Part shown: piece after piece, positions 1 to 8,825 of the stretch
Numbering within the stretch: the stretch's first letter is position 1
Layout of the letters: each line of letters begins with the position of its first letter
The notes under the pieces: generated by a model
Seen by the model: only the letters and a program-made list of their open reading frames with translations
Told to the model about the DNA's origin: nothing
Databases searched by the model: none
Source: Pseudocolwellia sp048296855
GTDB lineage: Bacteria > Pseudomonadota > Gammaproteobacteria > Enterobacterales > Alteromonadaceae
NCBI GenBank assembly: GCA_048296855.1
Contig: CP182631.1
DNA length: 64,000 bases
Reading direction: 5' to 3' (one strand)
Position numbers and translations under genes: made by a program

Positions 1-1065
1 ATGGGGGCAATCAATATTGTTGTAACCATAATGAATTTACGTGCTCCGGGTATGACTTACATGAAAATGCCATTATTTGTTTGGACATTTTTCATCACAG
101 CTTATTTATTAATAGCGGTAATGCCGGTGCTTGCCGGTGTGGTAACCATGCTCTTAACCGATACTTACTTTGGCACCAGCTTCTTTGATGCTGCAGGTGG
201 TGGTGACCCCGTAATGTTCCAACATATATTTTGGTTCTTCGGTCACCCTGAAGTTTATATTATGATCCTGCCAGCGTTTGGTATTGTATCTACTATCATT
301 CCTGCATTTTCACGTAAAAAGCTGTTTGGTTATGCGTCAATGGTGTATGCAACCTCGTCTATCGCATTACTCTCTTTTATCGTGTGGGCTCATCATATGT
401 TTACAACAGGTATGCCGTTATTTGGCGAACTGTTCTTTATGTATTGTACTATGCTGATCGCAGTTCCAACGGGTGTAAAAGTATTTAACTGGGTAGCAAC
501 TATGTGGCGCGGTTCATTAACTTTTGAAACGCCTATGTTGTTTTCGCTGGCTTTTGTTATTTTATTTACGATTGGTGGGTTTTCAGGGTTAATGTTAGCT
601 ATGACTCCTGTTGATTTTCAATATCACGATACCTATTTTGTTGTTGCGCATTTCCATTATGTATTGGTTACTGGTTCGTTATTCTCTATTTATGCAGGGG
701 CTTATTATTGGTTACCTAAATGGACTGGGCATATGTATAGCGAGTCGTTATCTAAATGGCATTTTTGGTGCTCTCTTATCTCTGTAAATTTACTATTCTT
801 CCCAATGCATTTCTTAGGTTTAGCGGGTATGCCACGTCGTATACCTGACTATGCTTTACAATTTGCTGATTTTAACAAGTGGGTAAGTATTGGCGGGTTC
901 GCCTTTGGTTTATCGCAATTAATATTCTTAGCTGTTGTTATTAAGTGTATTAGAGGCGGAGCAAAAGCCGAGGCTAAACCGTGGGATGGAGCAGAAGGAC
1001 TAGAATGGACTGTGGCTAGCCCAGCGCCATACCACACGTTTTCAACACCACCAAAAATTGATTAG
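1..1065 (+). CDS. ctaD: Cytochrome c oxidase subunit I, C-terminal part (cut by window start)
   Basis: Heme-copper oxidase catalytic subunit of the inner membrane; reduces O2 with electrons from cytochrome c and pumps protons. The visible 354 residues are the C-terminal two thirds, and the reading frame is open at base 1, so the true start lies upstream. Diagnostic residues are present: the FGHPEVY segment (His82 CuB ligand and Tyr86 that crosslinks to it), the His131-His132 CuB pair in AHHMF, and HDTYFVVAHFH with His217 and His219 as heme a3 and heme a ligands. About eight hydrophobic helices follow. It is first in a co-directional run with ctaG and ctaE. Nothing looks broken. Confidence 0.97.
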   Translation: MGAINIVVTIMNLRAPGMTYMKMPLFVWTFFITAYLLIAVMPVLAGVVTMLLTDTYFGTSFFDAAGGGDPVMFQHIFWFFGHPEVYIMILPAFGIVSTIIPAFSRKKLFGYASMVYATSSIALLSFIVWAHHMFTTGMPLFGELFFMYCTMLIAVPTGVKVFNWVATMWRGSLTFETPMLFSLAFVILFTIGGFSGLMLAMTPVDFQYHDTYFVVAHFHYVLVTGSLFSIYAGAYYWLPKWTGHMYSESLSKWHFWCSLISVNLLFFPMHFLGLAGMPRRIPDYALQFADFNKWVSIGGFAFGLSQLIFLAVVIKCIRGGAKAEAKPWDGAEGLEWTVASPAPYHTFSTPPKID

Positions 1066-1100
1066 TGATTGTTTGAATAGTAATTGATAAAGGTATTAAT

Positions 1101-1652
1101 GTGACTGTAGAGCAAACTGAACAAAGTAAAAATAACAAGAAAGTATTATCTAAATTAATGCTTATTGTTTTTGGTATGTTTGGTTTTGGTTTTGCGTTGG
1201 TACCTTTATATGATGTTTTTTGTGACATTACAGGACTAAACGGTAAAACCAATGAGTCGGCAGCAACTACGTATACCGATGGTATTGATACAAGCCGCAC
1301 TGTTAATGTGCAATTTATTAGTAGAACCGCTCAAGGTATTCCTTGGAAGTTTGAGCCGGTTCAACGAGAAATTACTGTTCATCCTGGTGAAACGAAATTT
1401 GTAAAATTTTACGCTAAAAATGAGTCTAATCGAGATATTATCGGGCAAGCTGTTCCTTCTGTATCACCGGGGTTGGCTGCGGCATACTTTCAAAAAATTG
1501 AATGTTTTTGTTTTACCCAGCAACCGTTAAAAGGTAATGAAGAAGTAGAAATGGGATTACAATTTTATGTGGATCCTGAATTACCTAAAGATATCTCAAC
1601 GCTTACCTTGTCTTATACTTTGTACGATGTAACAGGCAAAGTTGACTCATAA
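1101..1652 (+). CDS. ctaG: Cytochrome c oxidase assembly protein CtaG/Cox11
   Basis: Membrane-anchored copper chaperone that delivers copper to the CuB site of subunit I. GTG start at 1101; no competing start fits as well. One N-terminal transmembrane helix (about residues 18-38) is followed by a periplasmic immunoglobulin-like domain. The family's copper-binding CFCF motif is present, followed by FTQQPL, and the usual VDPEL segment follows. 183 residues is normal for the family. It lies between ctaD (35 nt upstream) and ctaE (40 nt downstream), the standard proteobacterial order. Confidence 0.96.
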   Translation: MTVEQTEQSKNNKKVLSKLMLIVFGMFGFGFALVPLYDVFCDITGLNGKTNESAATTYTDGIDTSRTVNVQFISRTAQGIPWKFEPVQREITVHPGETKFVKFYAKNESNRDIIGQAVPSVSPGLAAAYFQKIECFCFTQQPLKGNEEVEMGLQFYVDPELPKDISTLTLSYTLYDVTGKVDS

Positions 1653-1692
1653 AAAGAATATTGCGTTTTACGCATAAATGAGGGGAAATTTA

Positions 1693-2577
1693 ATGACTAA
1701 CAAAGAATATGAAAGTTATTACGTACCATCGCAAAGTCATTGGCCAATAGTAGGTGCTGTTGCGTTATTTTTGATCGCTATTGGTGCTGGTAATTACGTA
1801 TCAACACTTAATACGGCGGAAGGTGGAATAGGTGGTTATCTGTTACTTGCTGGCATCTGTTTAGTTATTTACATGCTGTATGGCTGGTTTAGTAACGTGA
1901 TAAATGAATCTATGGCGGGTAAATATAGCCATCAAATGGATAATTCGTTTAGGCAGGGCATGAGCTGGTTTATTTTTTCAGAAGTTATGTTTTTTGCAGC
2001 TTTTTTTGGTGCCTTGTTTTATGCACGCACATTGTCGGTGCCATGGTTAGGCGGTGCAGGTAATAATGAAATGACAGGCGCTGTGTTATGGCCTGAATTT
2101 ACTGCTGCATGGCCATTACTTAAAACGCCTGATGGAACTGAAACGACTCAAATGGGTTGGTATGGTTTGCCATTAATTAATACTATATTGTTATTAACAT
2201 CGTCTATAACAGCTCATTTTGCTCATTCTGCATTAGAAAAAAATAATAGAAAGGGTTTGAAAATTTGGTTGGGTTTAACCATTTTGTTAGGTGTAACTTT
2301 CTTGTTTTTTCAAGTACAAGAATATGCTCATGGCTATTCTGAAGAAATGAAACTGTACATGACCAGTGGTATTTATGGTTCAACGTTTTATTTACTAACG
2401 GGCTTCCATGGTATGCATGTAACCCTTGGTACTATTATGTTGATTGTGGTGTTTTTGAGAGTATTAAAAGGGCACTTTACATCAACTAACGCGTTCGCCT
2501 TTGAAGCGGCTAGCTGGTATTGGCATTTTGTTGATGTAGTTTGGGTAATGCTATTTGTGTTTGTATATATTTTATAA
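1693..2577 (+). CDS. ctaE: Cytochrome c oxidase subunit III
   Basis: Seven-helix integral membrane subunit of the aa3 oxidase; stabilises the catalytic core. I chose the ATG at 1693 over the in-frame ATG at 1678 because AGGGGA sits 7-8 nt before it, giving 294 residues starting MTNKEYESYYVP. Family features include FSEVMFFAAFFGALFYAR in the middle, the GFHGMHV motif, and the terminal WYWHFVDVVWVMLFVFVYIL segment. A strong hairpin terminator follows at 2597-2632, so ctaD-ctaG-ctaE probably end a transcript here. Confidence 0.97.
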   Translation: MTNKEYESYYVPSQSHWPIVGAVALFLIAIGAGNYVSTLNTAEGGIGGYLLLAGICLVIYMLYGWFSNVINESMAGKYSHQMDNSFRQGMSWFIFSEVMFFAAFFGALFYARTLSVPWLGGAGNNEMTGAVLWPEFTAAWPLLKTPDGTETTQMGWYGLPLINTILLLTSSITAHFAHSALEKNNRKGLKIWLGLTILLGVTFLFFQVQEYAHGYSEEMKLYMTSGIYGSTFYLLTGFHGMHVTLGTIMLIVVFLRVLKGHFTSTNAFAFEAASWYWHFVDVVWVMLFVFVYIL

Positions 2578-2596
2578 ACAATTTTTATTTTAAAAA

Positions 2597-2632
2597 CAAA
2601 GTACTTACTTGTTTCAAGTAGGTACTTTTTTA
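2597..2632. terminator. Rho-independent terminator after ctaE
   Basis: Inverted repeat AGTACTTACTTG / CAAGTAGGTACT with a short TTT loop and 11 of 12 pairs, followed by a T tract on the plus strand. The opposite strand also has a run of A/T, so it could serve the convergent small gene as well. Confidence 0.85.
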
Positions 2633-2839
2633 GTAAGGTGCAGGGTTAGGGGTAATAAGGCCAGTCATAATGCCTACCAGCATTAGAATAACAATAAATG
2701 CTGAAATCATAACTCTACGACCTATAAATTTAGACATTGAAGGCTGGTTAGGATCGTTTTTATTCATAATAAACAAAGCTCTAAAAAGGTTGTACACCAT
2801 AAAAATTAAACAACCAACGAGTATTATTTTAATGATCAA
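2630..2839 (-). CDS. DUF2909-like twin-TM small membrane protein
   Basis: Small inner-membrane protein commonly found inside cytochrome oxidase assembly clusters; function unknown. About 69 residues from a TTG at 2839, chosen because AGGAGA lies 7 nt upstream. The open frame continues back to an ATG at 2902, but that would overlap the SURF1 start and its extra 21 residues look unrelated to the family. Two hydrophobic helices flank a short polar loop containing NKNDPNQPSMSKFIGRR. It lies antisense between ctaE and the SURF1 gene, the usual place for this family. Confidence 0.75.
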   Translation of the reverse strand: MIIKIILVGCLIFMVYNLFRALFIMNKNDPNQPSMSKFIGRRVMISAFIVILMLVGIMTGLITPNPAPY

Positions 2840-2879
2840 TGGTAAGTCTCCTGATCTTTTGCTGTAAGGAAGTAGTTGT

Positions 2880-3653
2880 TTGAAACATGTACTATCAAAC
2901 ATTCGTTTACCTTGGTTAATCTTTACCCTACTGGTTTTTTCTGCATTAGTAAAATTAGGGTTTTGGCAAAGTGCTAGAGCTGTCGAAAAAGAAAAACGCC
3001 TTCACAATATTACTCAACTGAGCAAAACTACCGCGATGTCTTTGTCAGAAATACAAAAGTTTCCGATAACTGATATTAATGATTTTCCTATTAAGCTTAA
3101 AGGTGAATTTGAAAAAGACGCGTTGTTTCTGTTAGACAACCAAACCAACAATGGTCAATTGGGTTATCGTGTTTATCAAATATTTAATGCGAATAATCAA
3201 TCATTATTAGTGAATTTAGGTTGGATTGTAGGTTCAATCAATAGGAATGAATTACCTAATGTTAAAGCTATTACTGGTTCTTTTGAATTGAATGGGCATA
3301 TACGTTTGATTGAAAAAGGGATACTGTTGATGGAGCAGCAATTTAATAACGTGTCGTGGCCGTTAAGAATACAACAAGTTGAAATTGATAAATTGTCGGT
3401 TGTTGCCCAAAAAACACTTTTACCTTTTGTTGTTTATGTTAATGAAGATGAAAGCTTAGGATATAAAAAAAATTGGCAGCCTATTGTTATGCCACCAGAG
3501 AAACATAGAGCTTATGCTTTTCAGTGGTTTAGTTTAGCCATAGTATGGTTAATATTGATGTTTTGGGCTTCAATTAAATTTAATAAAGCTGATAAAACCG
3601 ATAGTAATAAAACAAAGAGTGAAAATAATAATACTAAGGATTTAGATGTATGA
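2880..3653 (+). CDS. SURF1 family cytochrome oxidase biogenesis protein
   Basis: Two-helix membrane protein that assists heme a insertion into subunit I. It starts at TTG 2880, with AAGGA about 9 nt upstream; no ATG/GTG alternative is nearby in frame. An N-terminal helix (about residues 10-28) is followed by the GFWQSARAVEKEKRL segment typical of SURF1, a periplasmic domain with LDNQTNNGQLGYRV and LLVNLGWI, and a second helix near residue 220. 257 residues is the usual size. Its stop overlaps the next start by 4 nt (ATGA), implying coupling. Confidence 0.9.
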   Translation: MKHVLSNIRLPWLIFTLLVFSALVKLGFWQSARAVEKEKRLHNITQLSKTTAMSLSEIQKFPITDINDFPIKLKGEFEKDALFLLDNQTNNGQLGYRVYQIFNANNQSLLVNLGWIVGSINRNELPNVKAITGSFELNGHIRLIEKGILLMEQQFNNVSWPLRIQQVEIDKLSVVAQKTLLPFVVYVNEDESLGYKKNWQPIVMPPEKHRAYAFQWFSLAIVWLILMFWASIKFNKADKTDSNKTKSENNNTKDLDV

Positions 3654-4210
3654 GTGAAACGCAAAAATCAAAATCTCGTCGTAATTTATTGATGGTATTA
3701 GGGGCGTTTGTGCTACCCATTGTTTTAGCCAAGCTCGCATTAACTCAAAATTGGCTAGATTATGGGGTTACTAATAAAGGGACGTTAGTTGAAAGTGAGT
3801 TAACCTTAAAAGATATAGGCATCAATAACTCTGAACTTGATAATAAATGGCTGATTTTATATGTGTTACCTGATCGTTGTAATGAGCAATGCGAACAAAC
3901 ACTACTGAGTGTAAACAATACTTTTATTGCTTTAGGGCGAGAAATGCCAAAAGTGAGAAACGTAGCCCTTTATAAAGCGCCTTTATTAGAAAAACAGTTA
4001 AGCCACTTAGAACCTTCAAAATGGTCAGTTATCCCATCGCCAAGTAATCCACATTCTCTTATTCAGCAACAAAAAGTTTTAATTGTAGATCCTCTCGGCA
4101 ATATTATTTTAGAGCACCAACCCCCAGAATTATTTGAACAACAAACACTGTTTGGAAAAAACATTCTGGCAGACATGAAAAAGTTATTAAAGTATTCAAA
4201 AATTGGTTAA
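3650..4210 (+). CDS. Membrane-anchored thioredoxin-fold-like COX assembly protein with CxxxC
   Basis: 186 residues: a single N-terminal transmembrane anchor (about 14-32), then a periplasmic domain resembling a degenerate Sco/thioredoxin fold. The segment WLILYVLPDRCNEQC carries a CxxxC pair (Cys77, Cys81), spaced as in the copper site of Sco proteins, and a late VDPLGNI strand resembles the Sco C-terminal half. Translationally coupled to the SURF1 gene and followed by ctaA. Proteins like this are usually annotated only as cytochrome oxidase-associated. A role in copper or thiol handling at CuA is inference. Confidence 0.7.
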   Translation: MSETQKSKSRRNLLMVLGAFVLPIVLAKLALTQNWLDYGVTNKGTLVESELTLKDIGINNSELDNKWLILYVLPDRCNEQCEQTLLSVNNTFIALGREMPKVRNVALYKAPLLEKQLSHLEPSKWSVIPSPSNPHSLIQQQKVLIVDPLGNIILEHQPPELFEQQTLFGKNILADMKKLLKYSKIG

Positions 4211-4265
4211 ACATTAAAGTGGTTAAATAAGAATTTAGTTAATTATTAAGAAGTGGATAACAGTG

Positions 4266-5270
4266 ATGAGTCGTAACATTAAAAATATAAGAAAATTAGT
4301 GTTGGTTAGTATTTTATTAGCGATTGTAGTTGTTAGTTTAGGTGCGTACACACGATTGACTCATGCAGGATTAGGTTGCCCAGATTGGCCAGGGTGCTAT
4401 GGCTTTCATGATGTACCTCATACGAGTGAAGAAATTTTAAAAGCTCAAACGGCTTTCCCAGATAGAATCGTTGAGCCAGAAAAAGCGTGGAACGAAATGA
4501 TCCACCGATATTTTGCTGGTACTTTAGGATTACTGATACTCGTTATTACTTTTTTATCGATTAAAAATAGGGAGGTTGGTACACCTGTTTTTCTGCCCAT
4601 ATTGATACTCGGAGTTGTTATTTTTCAGGCCGCATTAGGTATGTGGACGGTTACAATGAAATTAATGCCTATTGTTGTAATGGGGCATTTACTTGGTGGA
4701 TTAACGACTTTAAGTTTATTATTTCTCTTATATTTAAGACTTAAACGCTTTCATGTACGAGAAGGTAATACTAGTTTAAGAAAATTTGCAAAATTTGGCT
4801 TTATTGGCATTGTTATATTAACAGGACAAATTGCGCTAGGCGGTTGGACATCTTCTAATTATGCGGCACTTGTTTGTACAGAGTTACCTATTTGTCAAGC
4901 AGGATGGGAGCAGGAGTTGACGTTTGAAGACTCATTTGATCTTATTCCTCCAGAGCGTGACACCTATGAATTTGGTCATTTAAATCATGCTTCTCGGCTC
5001 ACTATTCATGTTATGCATCGCTTTGGTGCTATCGTAACCGCTGTATATTTATTATGGCTTGCCTTTACTGTTATGCGCAGGGCTTCTTCACAATTTTTTC
5101 AGCAGGCATCTTTAGGACTTATTACAGTTTTATTTTGTCAAATAGGCTTAGGTGTTAGTAACGTGTGGTTTTCATTACCACTTGGAGTAGCTGTTGCCCA
5201 TAATGTTGTAGCAGCATGTTTAATGCTAACCTTGATCCTTCTCACGTTTGGCTTACAGCGCAAAATATAG
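4266..5270 (+). CDS. ctaA: Heme A synthase CtaA/COX15
   Basis: Integral membrane monooxygenase converting heme O to heme A for the aa3 oxidase. About 334 residues with eight predicted helices. Conserved pieces: TRLTHAGLGCPDWPGCYG near the N-terminus, a His in EMIHRYFAGTLG, GHLLGG, and the second-half histidines in NHASRLTIHVMHRFGA and VAHNVV. A GTG immediately upstream (4263) is an alternative start; AAGTGGA lies 6-9 nt before the two candidates. Followed after 8 nt by ctaB, its partner in the pathway. Confidence 0.95.
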   Translation: MSRNIKNIRKLVLVSILLAIVVVSLGAYTRLTHAGLGCPDWPGCYGFHDVPHTSEEILKAQTAFPDRIVEPEKAWNEMIHRYFAGTLGLLILVITFLSIKNREVGTPVFLPILILGVVIFQAALGMWTVTMKLMPIVVMGHLLGGLTTLSLLFLLYLRLKRFHVREGNTSLRKFAKFGFIGIVILTGQIALGGWTSSNYAALVCTELPICQAGWEQELTFEDSFDLIPPERDTYEFGHLNHASRLTIHVMHRFGAIVTAVYLLWLAFTVMRRASSQFFQQASLGLITVLFCQIGLGVSNVWFSLPLGVAVAHNVVAACLMLTLILLTFGLQRKI

Positions 5271-5278
5271 GAGTTAAT

Positions 5279-6187
5279 ATGAACACAGCAACGTCCGACT
5301 TAGGTGCTAAACTTTCCCATGCTACATGGCGTGATTATTATGATATTACTAAACCAAAAGTTGTCGCCTTACTTGTTTTAACTGCCTTAGTAGGTATGAG
5401 CTTGTCTGTGCCGGGTACCATTCCGTGGCAATTATTACTCCCATCTATGTTAGGTATTGGTTTGCTCTCTTCAGCCGCCGCGGCCATTAACCACATTGTT
5501 GATGAAAAAATAGATAGTGAAATGGGGCGAACTTATAACAGGCCGTTACCCAATGGGCGTTTAACCTCAAAAAATGCCATTATTTTTGCTGTAAGTATGG
5601 CAGTCATCGGTTTTGTTGTTTTATATGGTTTGGTTAACCCGTTAACGGCTTGGCTTACTTTGTCGGGATTAGTTGGTTATAGCTTTGTTTATACTATGTA
5701 CTTAAAGCGAGCGACTCCGCAAAACATTACAATTGGTGGCTTAGCCGGAGCAATACCACCCTTGCTAGGTTGGACAGCCATGACTAATGAAATACATCCT
5801 CATGCCTTATTATTGGTTTTACTCGTTTTTACTTGGACACCACCACATTTTTGGGCATTAGCTATCCATCGTAAAGATGAATACGCTAAAGTAAATATTC
5901 CTATGATGCCAGTTACTCATGGTGTAAGTTTTACCAAAACTCAAATATTACTTTATACCGTTTTGCTGTTTATAGTGGGCTTATTGCCTTATTTGGTTGG
6001 TATGTGTAATTGGTTGTATTTGATAGGCGCCGTAACGTTAAATTTAATTTTCTTTATGTACGCATGGAAACTTAAGTTTAATGCCGATGAAAATACCGCT
6101 ATGGATACTTTTAAATTTTCTATCATACATTTAATGTTACTTTTTATTATTTTATTAGTAGATCATTACATGTTACCTATATCATAA
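5279..6187 (+). CDS. ctaB: Protoheme IX farnesyltransferase (heme O synthase)
   Basis: UbiA-family prenyltransferase that adds a farnesyl group to heme B to give heme O. The ATG at 5279 with AGGAG just upstream is preferred over the longer frame beginning at 5216 inside ctaA. 302 residues, multiple helices, with both Asp-rich motifs: NHIVDEKIDSEMGRTYNRPL and the second around HRKDEYAKVNIPMMP. The product feeds ctaA. No anomaly seen. Confidence 0.96.
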   Translation: MNTATSDLGAKLSHATWRDYYDITKPKVVALLVLTALVGMSLSVPGTIPWQLLLPSMLGIGLLSSAAAAINHIVDEKIDSEMGRTYNRPLPNGRLTSKNAIIFAVSMAVIGFVVLYGLVNPLTAWLTLSGLVGYSFVYTMYLKRATPQNITIGGLAGAIPPLLGWTAMTNEIHPHALLLVLLVFTWTPPHFWALAIHRKDEYAKVNIPMMPVTHGVSFTKTQILLYTVLLFIVGLLPYLVGMCNWLYLIGAVTLNLIFFMYAWKLKFNADENTAMDTFKFSIIHLMLLFIILLVDHYMLPIS

Positions 6188-6231
6188 CCTTGATAATTTA
6201 CTTAAAAAACATGACGAGAACTCGATAAGTT

Positions 6232-6879
6232 ATGAATAAAATTTTATATGTTGTGGTTGCAGTTGCGGCTTTAATTACTGGTGTTTTATTATTTTCCCAG
6301 TTCAACCAACAAGCTAAGCCTGAACATGCTTTGTTTTATGAACAAGCAAGAGAAATAAAACCGTTTATTATGACAGATCACAACGGAAATGATTTTTCTA
6401 ATGATAACTTTAAGGGCAAGTGGTCGTGGGTGTTTTTTGGATATACTTCTTGTCCTGATGTTTGTCCAACCACATTACAAGAGCTAAATTTTGTTTACGA
6501 TGATATGAAAAACATAGCTAAAAATACGCAAGTTATTTTAGTTTCTGTAGATCCTAAACGCGACACAACAGAAAAACTAGCCGGTTATATAAAGTATTTT
6601 AATAAAGAATTTATTGCGCTGAATAGTGGGCATGAAGTGCTATTTCCATTCGCTCGTAACTTAGGGCTTATGTATGCCATGAATGATGGCGAGCGAGCAG
6701 AAAACAACATGTACACAGTAGATCATAGTGCGTCTATTGTATTAATTAACCCCAACGGAAATATTGCTGCAATTTTTCAGCCTCATCAAGTGCTAGGAAG
6801 GTTACCAACAGTTGAAGGTGATGACTTAGTAAGTGACTTCGCTAAAATAGTTAACCTGAGTGGTTTTAACGTTAATTAA
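6232..6879 (+). CDS. SCO1/SenC family copper chaperone
   Basis: Periplasmic membrane-anchored thioredoxin-fold protein that inserts copper into the CuA site of subunit II. N-terminal hydrophobic anchor (about residues 5-22), then the copper-binding CPDVC motif within FFGYTSCPDVCPTTLQEL, SVDPKRDT, and the third ligand His in TVDHSASIVLI. 215 residues, typical. Last gene of the oxidase assembly run; converges with a deacetylase gene 20 nt away, leaving no room for a separate promoter. Confidence 0.93.
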   Translation: MNKILYVVVAVAALITGVLLFSQFNQQAKPEHALFYEQAREIKPFIMTDHNGNDFSNDNFKGKWSWVFFGYTSCPDVCPTTLQELNFVYDDMKNIAKNTQVILVSVDPKRDTTEKLAGYIKYFNKEFIALNSGHEVLFPFARNLGLMYAMNDGERAENNMYTVDHSASIVLINPNGNIAAIFQPHQVLGRLPTVEGDDLVSDFAKIVNLSGFNVN

Positions 6880-6899
6880 TTTATTCCCATCTTGCATAA

Positions 6900-7997
6900 T
6901 TACAACGGATACCACGAACCATCGGTATTTAAAATAAACCAAGGTTGTGAAAACCAATAGTACCTTTCGGGGTTATTAATACTTGGGGCCGTACAATTAC
7001 TACGTACTCGGCCGATAGGTAATGGCCCTGAAAATTCAATACTAAAACGTTCTTGGTTTAGCCATTTTATTTTTTGTTTTCCTAACCCTGATACATAGCA
7101 ATTTAAAGATTTTGGATAAAAGTCTTTAGTTTGTACATCAAAGTTCACACTACTTATGGTGTTGTAACGTGCAATTGTTTTTGTTTCGCTTATTTTATTG
7201 TTAATAGTCTCATTAATAACCGATATGTTAAGGGGTAATGAATATAACTTATCTTTTAAGGTATCTAATTGATCGTAAGGTTGAGATGCCGGAAAGCGTG
7301 GAATAATAGTTAAGTCGGTATGTAAACCAACAGCACCTGATTGCTGAGTAAAAGCAGTAAACTTATTTTCTCTCAGCCATGTTTGTAGCTCTAGCGTATA
7401 TTCACCGTAAGGGTAAGCGAATAATCGCCATGTTTGGCCTGTGTGTTTTTCGATGAGTTTTTCAGCTAGTAGTAAATCTTGCGTTTGTTGTTCAAACCAT
7501 TCTTTATGAGTTTTATTTTCTGGTTTTCTTGCAAACGAATCATGGATTAAACCGTGGTTGGCTATAGTTACTTGTTTGTTTGGAAGCTTTGTTAATGAGG
7601 TTATTTGCTGCCAAGACAAATTATGGTTAGAGGTTTCATTAATGAGTTTAGGGTTGATAAAAATAGTGTAAGGGAAGTTAAACTTATCAAGCAGGGGTTT
7701 AGCTTGCGATACAATATCGCTGTATGCATCGTCAAAGGTAATAGCAACGGTTTTATCTGGTAGAGCTTGTTTGTTTTTAAGTGCATCAACTAAGCTAGGT
7801 AAAGAGATCACATTAAACTGATGATCGGTTAAGTATTGTAAATGACGTTCAAATTGTTCTGGTGAAATAGAGGTGCTTTTAGGTGTTGTATCACTAACGT
7901 GGTGATATTGTAAAATTACCGCAGCTTCACATGTTATAAGCAATGAAAATAATACTGAAGATATAAAAACAACGAATGTAGGTACTTTTGTGAACAT
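6900..7997 (-). CDS. Secreted polysaccharide deacetylase (NodB-like)
   Basis: 365 residues with an N-terminal signal peptide ending near residue 25. The catalytic domain resembles carbohydrate esterase family 4: VAITFDDAYSD gives the TFDD metal/catalytic aspartates, IANHGLIHDSF carries the paired metal histidines, and RLFAYPYGEY is the later active-site segment. A C-terminal region of about 130 residues after the barrel is not recognisable. The substrate (chitin, peptidoglycan, an exopolysaccharide) cannot be told from sequence. Single gene between convergent sco and a divergent GNAT gene. Confidence 0.85.
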   Translation of the reverse strand: MFTKVPTFVVFISSVLFSLLITCEAAVILQYHHVSDTTPKSTSISPEQFERHLQYLTDHQFNVISLPSLVDALKNKQALPDKTVAITFDDAYSDIVSQAKPLLDKFNFPYTIFINPKLINETSNHNLSWQQITSLTKLPNKQVTIANHGLIHDSFARKPENKTHKEWFEQQTQDLLLAEKLIEKHTGQTWRLFAYPYGEYTLELQTWLRENKFTAFTQQSGAVGLHTDLTIIPRFPASQPYDQLDTLKDKLYSLPLNISVINETINNKISETKTIARYNTISSVNFDVQTKDFYPKSLNCYVSGLGKQKIKWLNQERFSIEFSGPLPIGRVRSNCTAPSINNPERYYWFSQPWFILNTDGSWYPL

Positions 7998-8130
7998 GAT
8001 TATCTCAGCTGGTAAATAAGAGGAAATACCTTTAAATTATATTACATATGAGTGGGACTTTTATATAAATAAACGTTACAGTTTATTTTCTTAGTATGTC
8101 AAATCTACATAATCTAATTAAGGAATGAAA

Positions 8131-8553
8131 ATGGAAGTAAAGCTAGCTGATAGTCATTCAGATTTATATGGCATTGCGGTTGTTTTACAACAGTTACGTA
8201 CTCAATTTCCCGTTGCCTATATTAAAACGCAAATTACTGAACAGATGAAAGAAGGTTACCAAATAGCCTACATTGAAGAAGATAACGAAGTAGTTTGTGT
8301 AGCAGGGTTTAGATTTGGACAAAAACTCGCTTGGGGTAAGCACATTTACGTTGATGATCTTATTACCAACGAACATACACGCTCTAAATCTGCAGGGGCT
8401 ACTATTGTTAAGTGGCTTAAAGAACATGCTAAAGCGAATGGTTGTCAGCAATTACATATAGATTCAGGTGTGCAGCGTTATATGGCGCATAAGTTTTATT
8501 TACGTGAAGGCTTTATTATTGCGAGTCATCATTTTTCTATGAGTCCGCTATAA
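8131..8553 (+). CDS. GNAT family N-acetyltransferase
   Basis: 140-residue single-domain acetyltransferase. The second ATG (8131) is preferred because AGGA lies 6 nt upstream; the ATG at 8125 is almost on top of it. The acetyl-CoA-binding region is seen as TRSKSAGATIVKWLKEHAKANGC, followed by YMAHKFYLREGFIIASHHF near the C-terminus. The acceptor is unknown. Weak in-window context: it stands alone between divergent and convergent neighbours. Confidence 0.8.
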   Translation: MEVKLADSHSDLYGIAVVLQQLRTQFPVAYIKTQITEQMKEGYQIAYIEEDNEVVCVAGFRFGQKLAWGKHIYVDDLITNEHTRSKSAGATIVKWLKEHAKANGCQQLHIDSGVQRYMAHKFYLREGFIIASHHFSMSPL

Positions 8554-8564
8554 AGGAGTTATTA

Positions 8565-8813
8565 CTATTTTTTTCTTTGAAAAATATTAAGCAGTCTATT
8601 GGCAAACATTCCTATGTATCCATAAGCGGCTAATAATATGGCAGGTACTAAAAAGCACAGTCCTAGTATTTGCCAGTAATAATGAAAGTAGTAACCAACA
8701 AAAATAAATAATGCGCCAATAGCAAAAAGGCCAAGCCCACGCATAAAAAATGACAAACTACGTTGTGGGTGTTGGCCTAATTTTTCTAATAGCTTGTTCA
8801 ATGATATTGACAA
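8565..8813 (-). CDS. Small two-helix membrane protein of unknown function
   Basis: 82 residues. After a basic N-terminal stretch two hydrophobic helices follow (about 25-45 and 48-68), ending in NRLLNIFQRKK, so both ends are probably cytoplasmic. The start appears to be a TTG at 8813, 12 nt after the nfuA stop, with no clear ribosome-binding site, suggesting coupling to nfuA. I do not recognise the family. Confidence 0.55.
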   Translation of the reverse strand: MSISLNKLLEKLGQHPQRSLSFFMRGLGLFAIGALFIFVGYYFHYYWQILGLCFLVPAILLAAYGYIGMFANRLLNIFQRKK

Positions 8814-8825
8814 GTTAATTAATGG

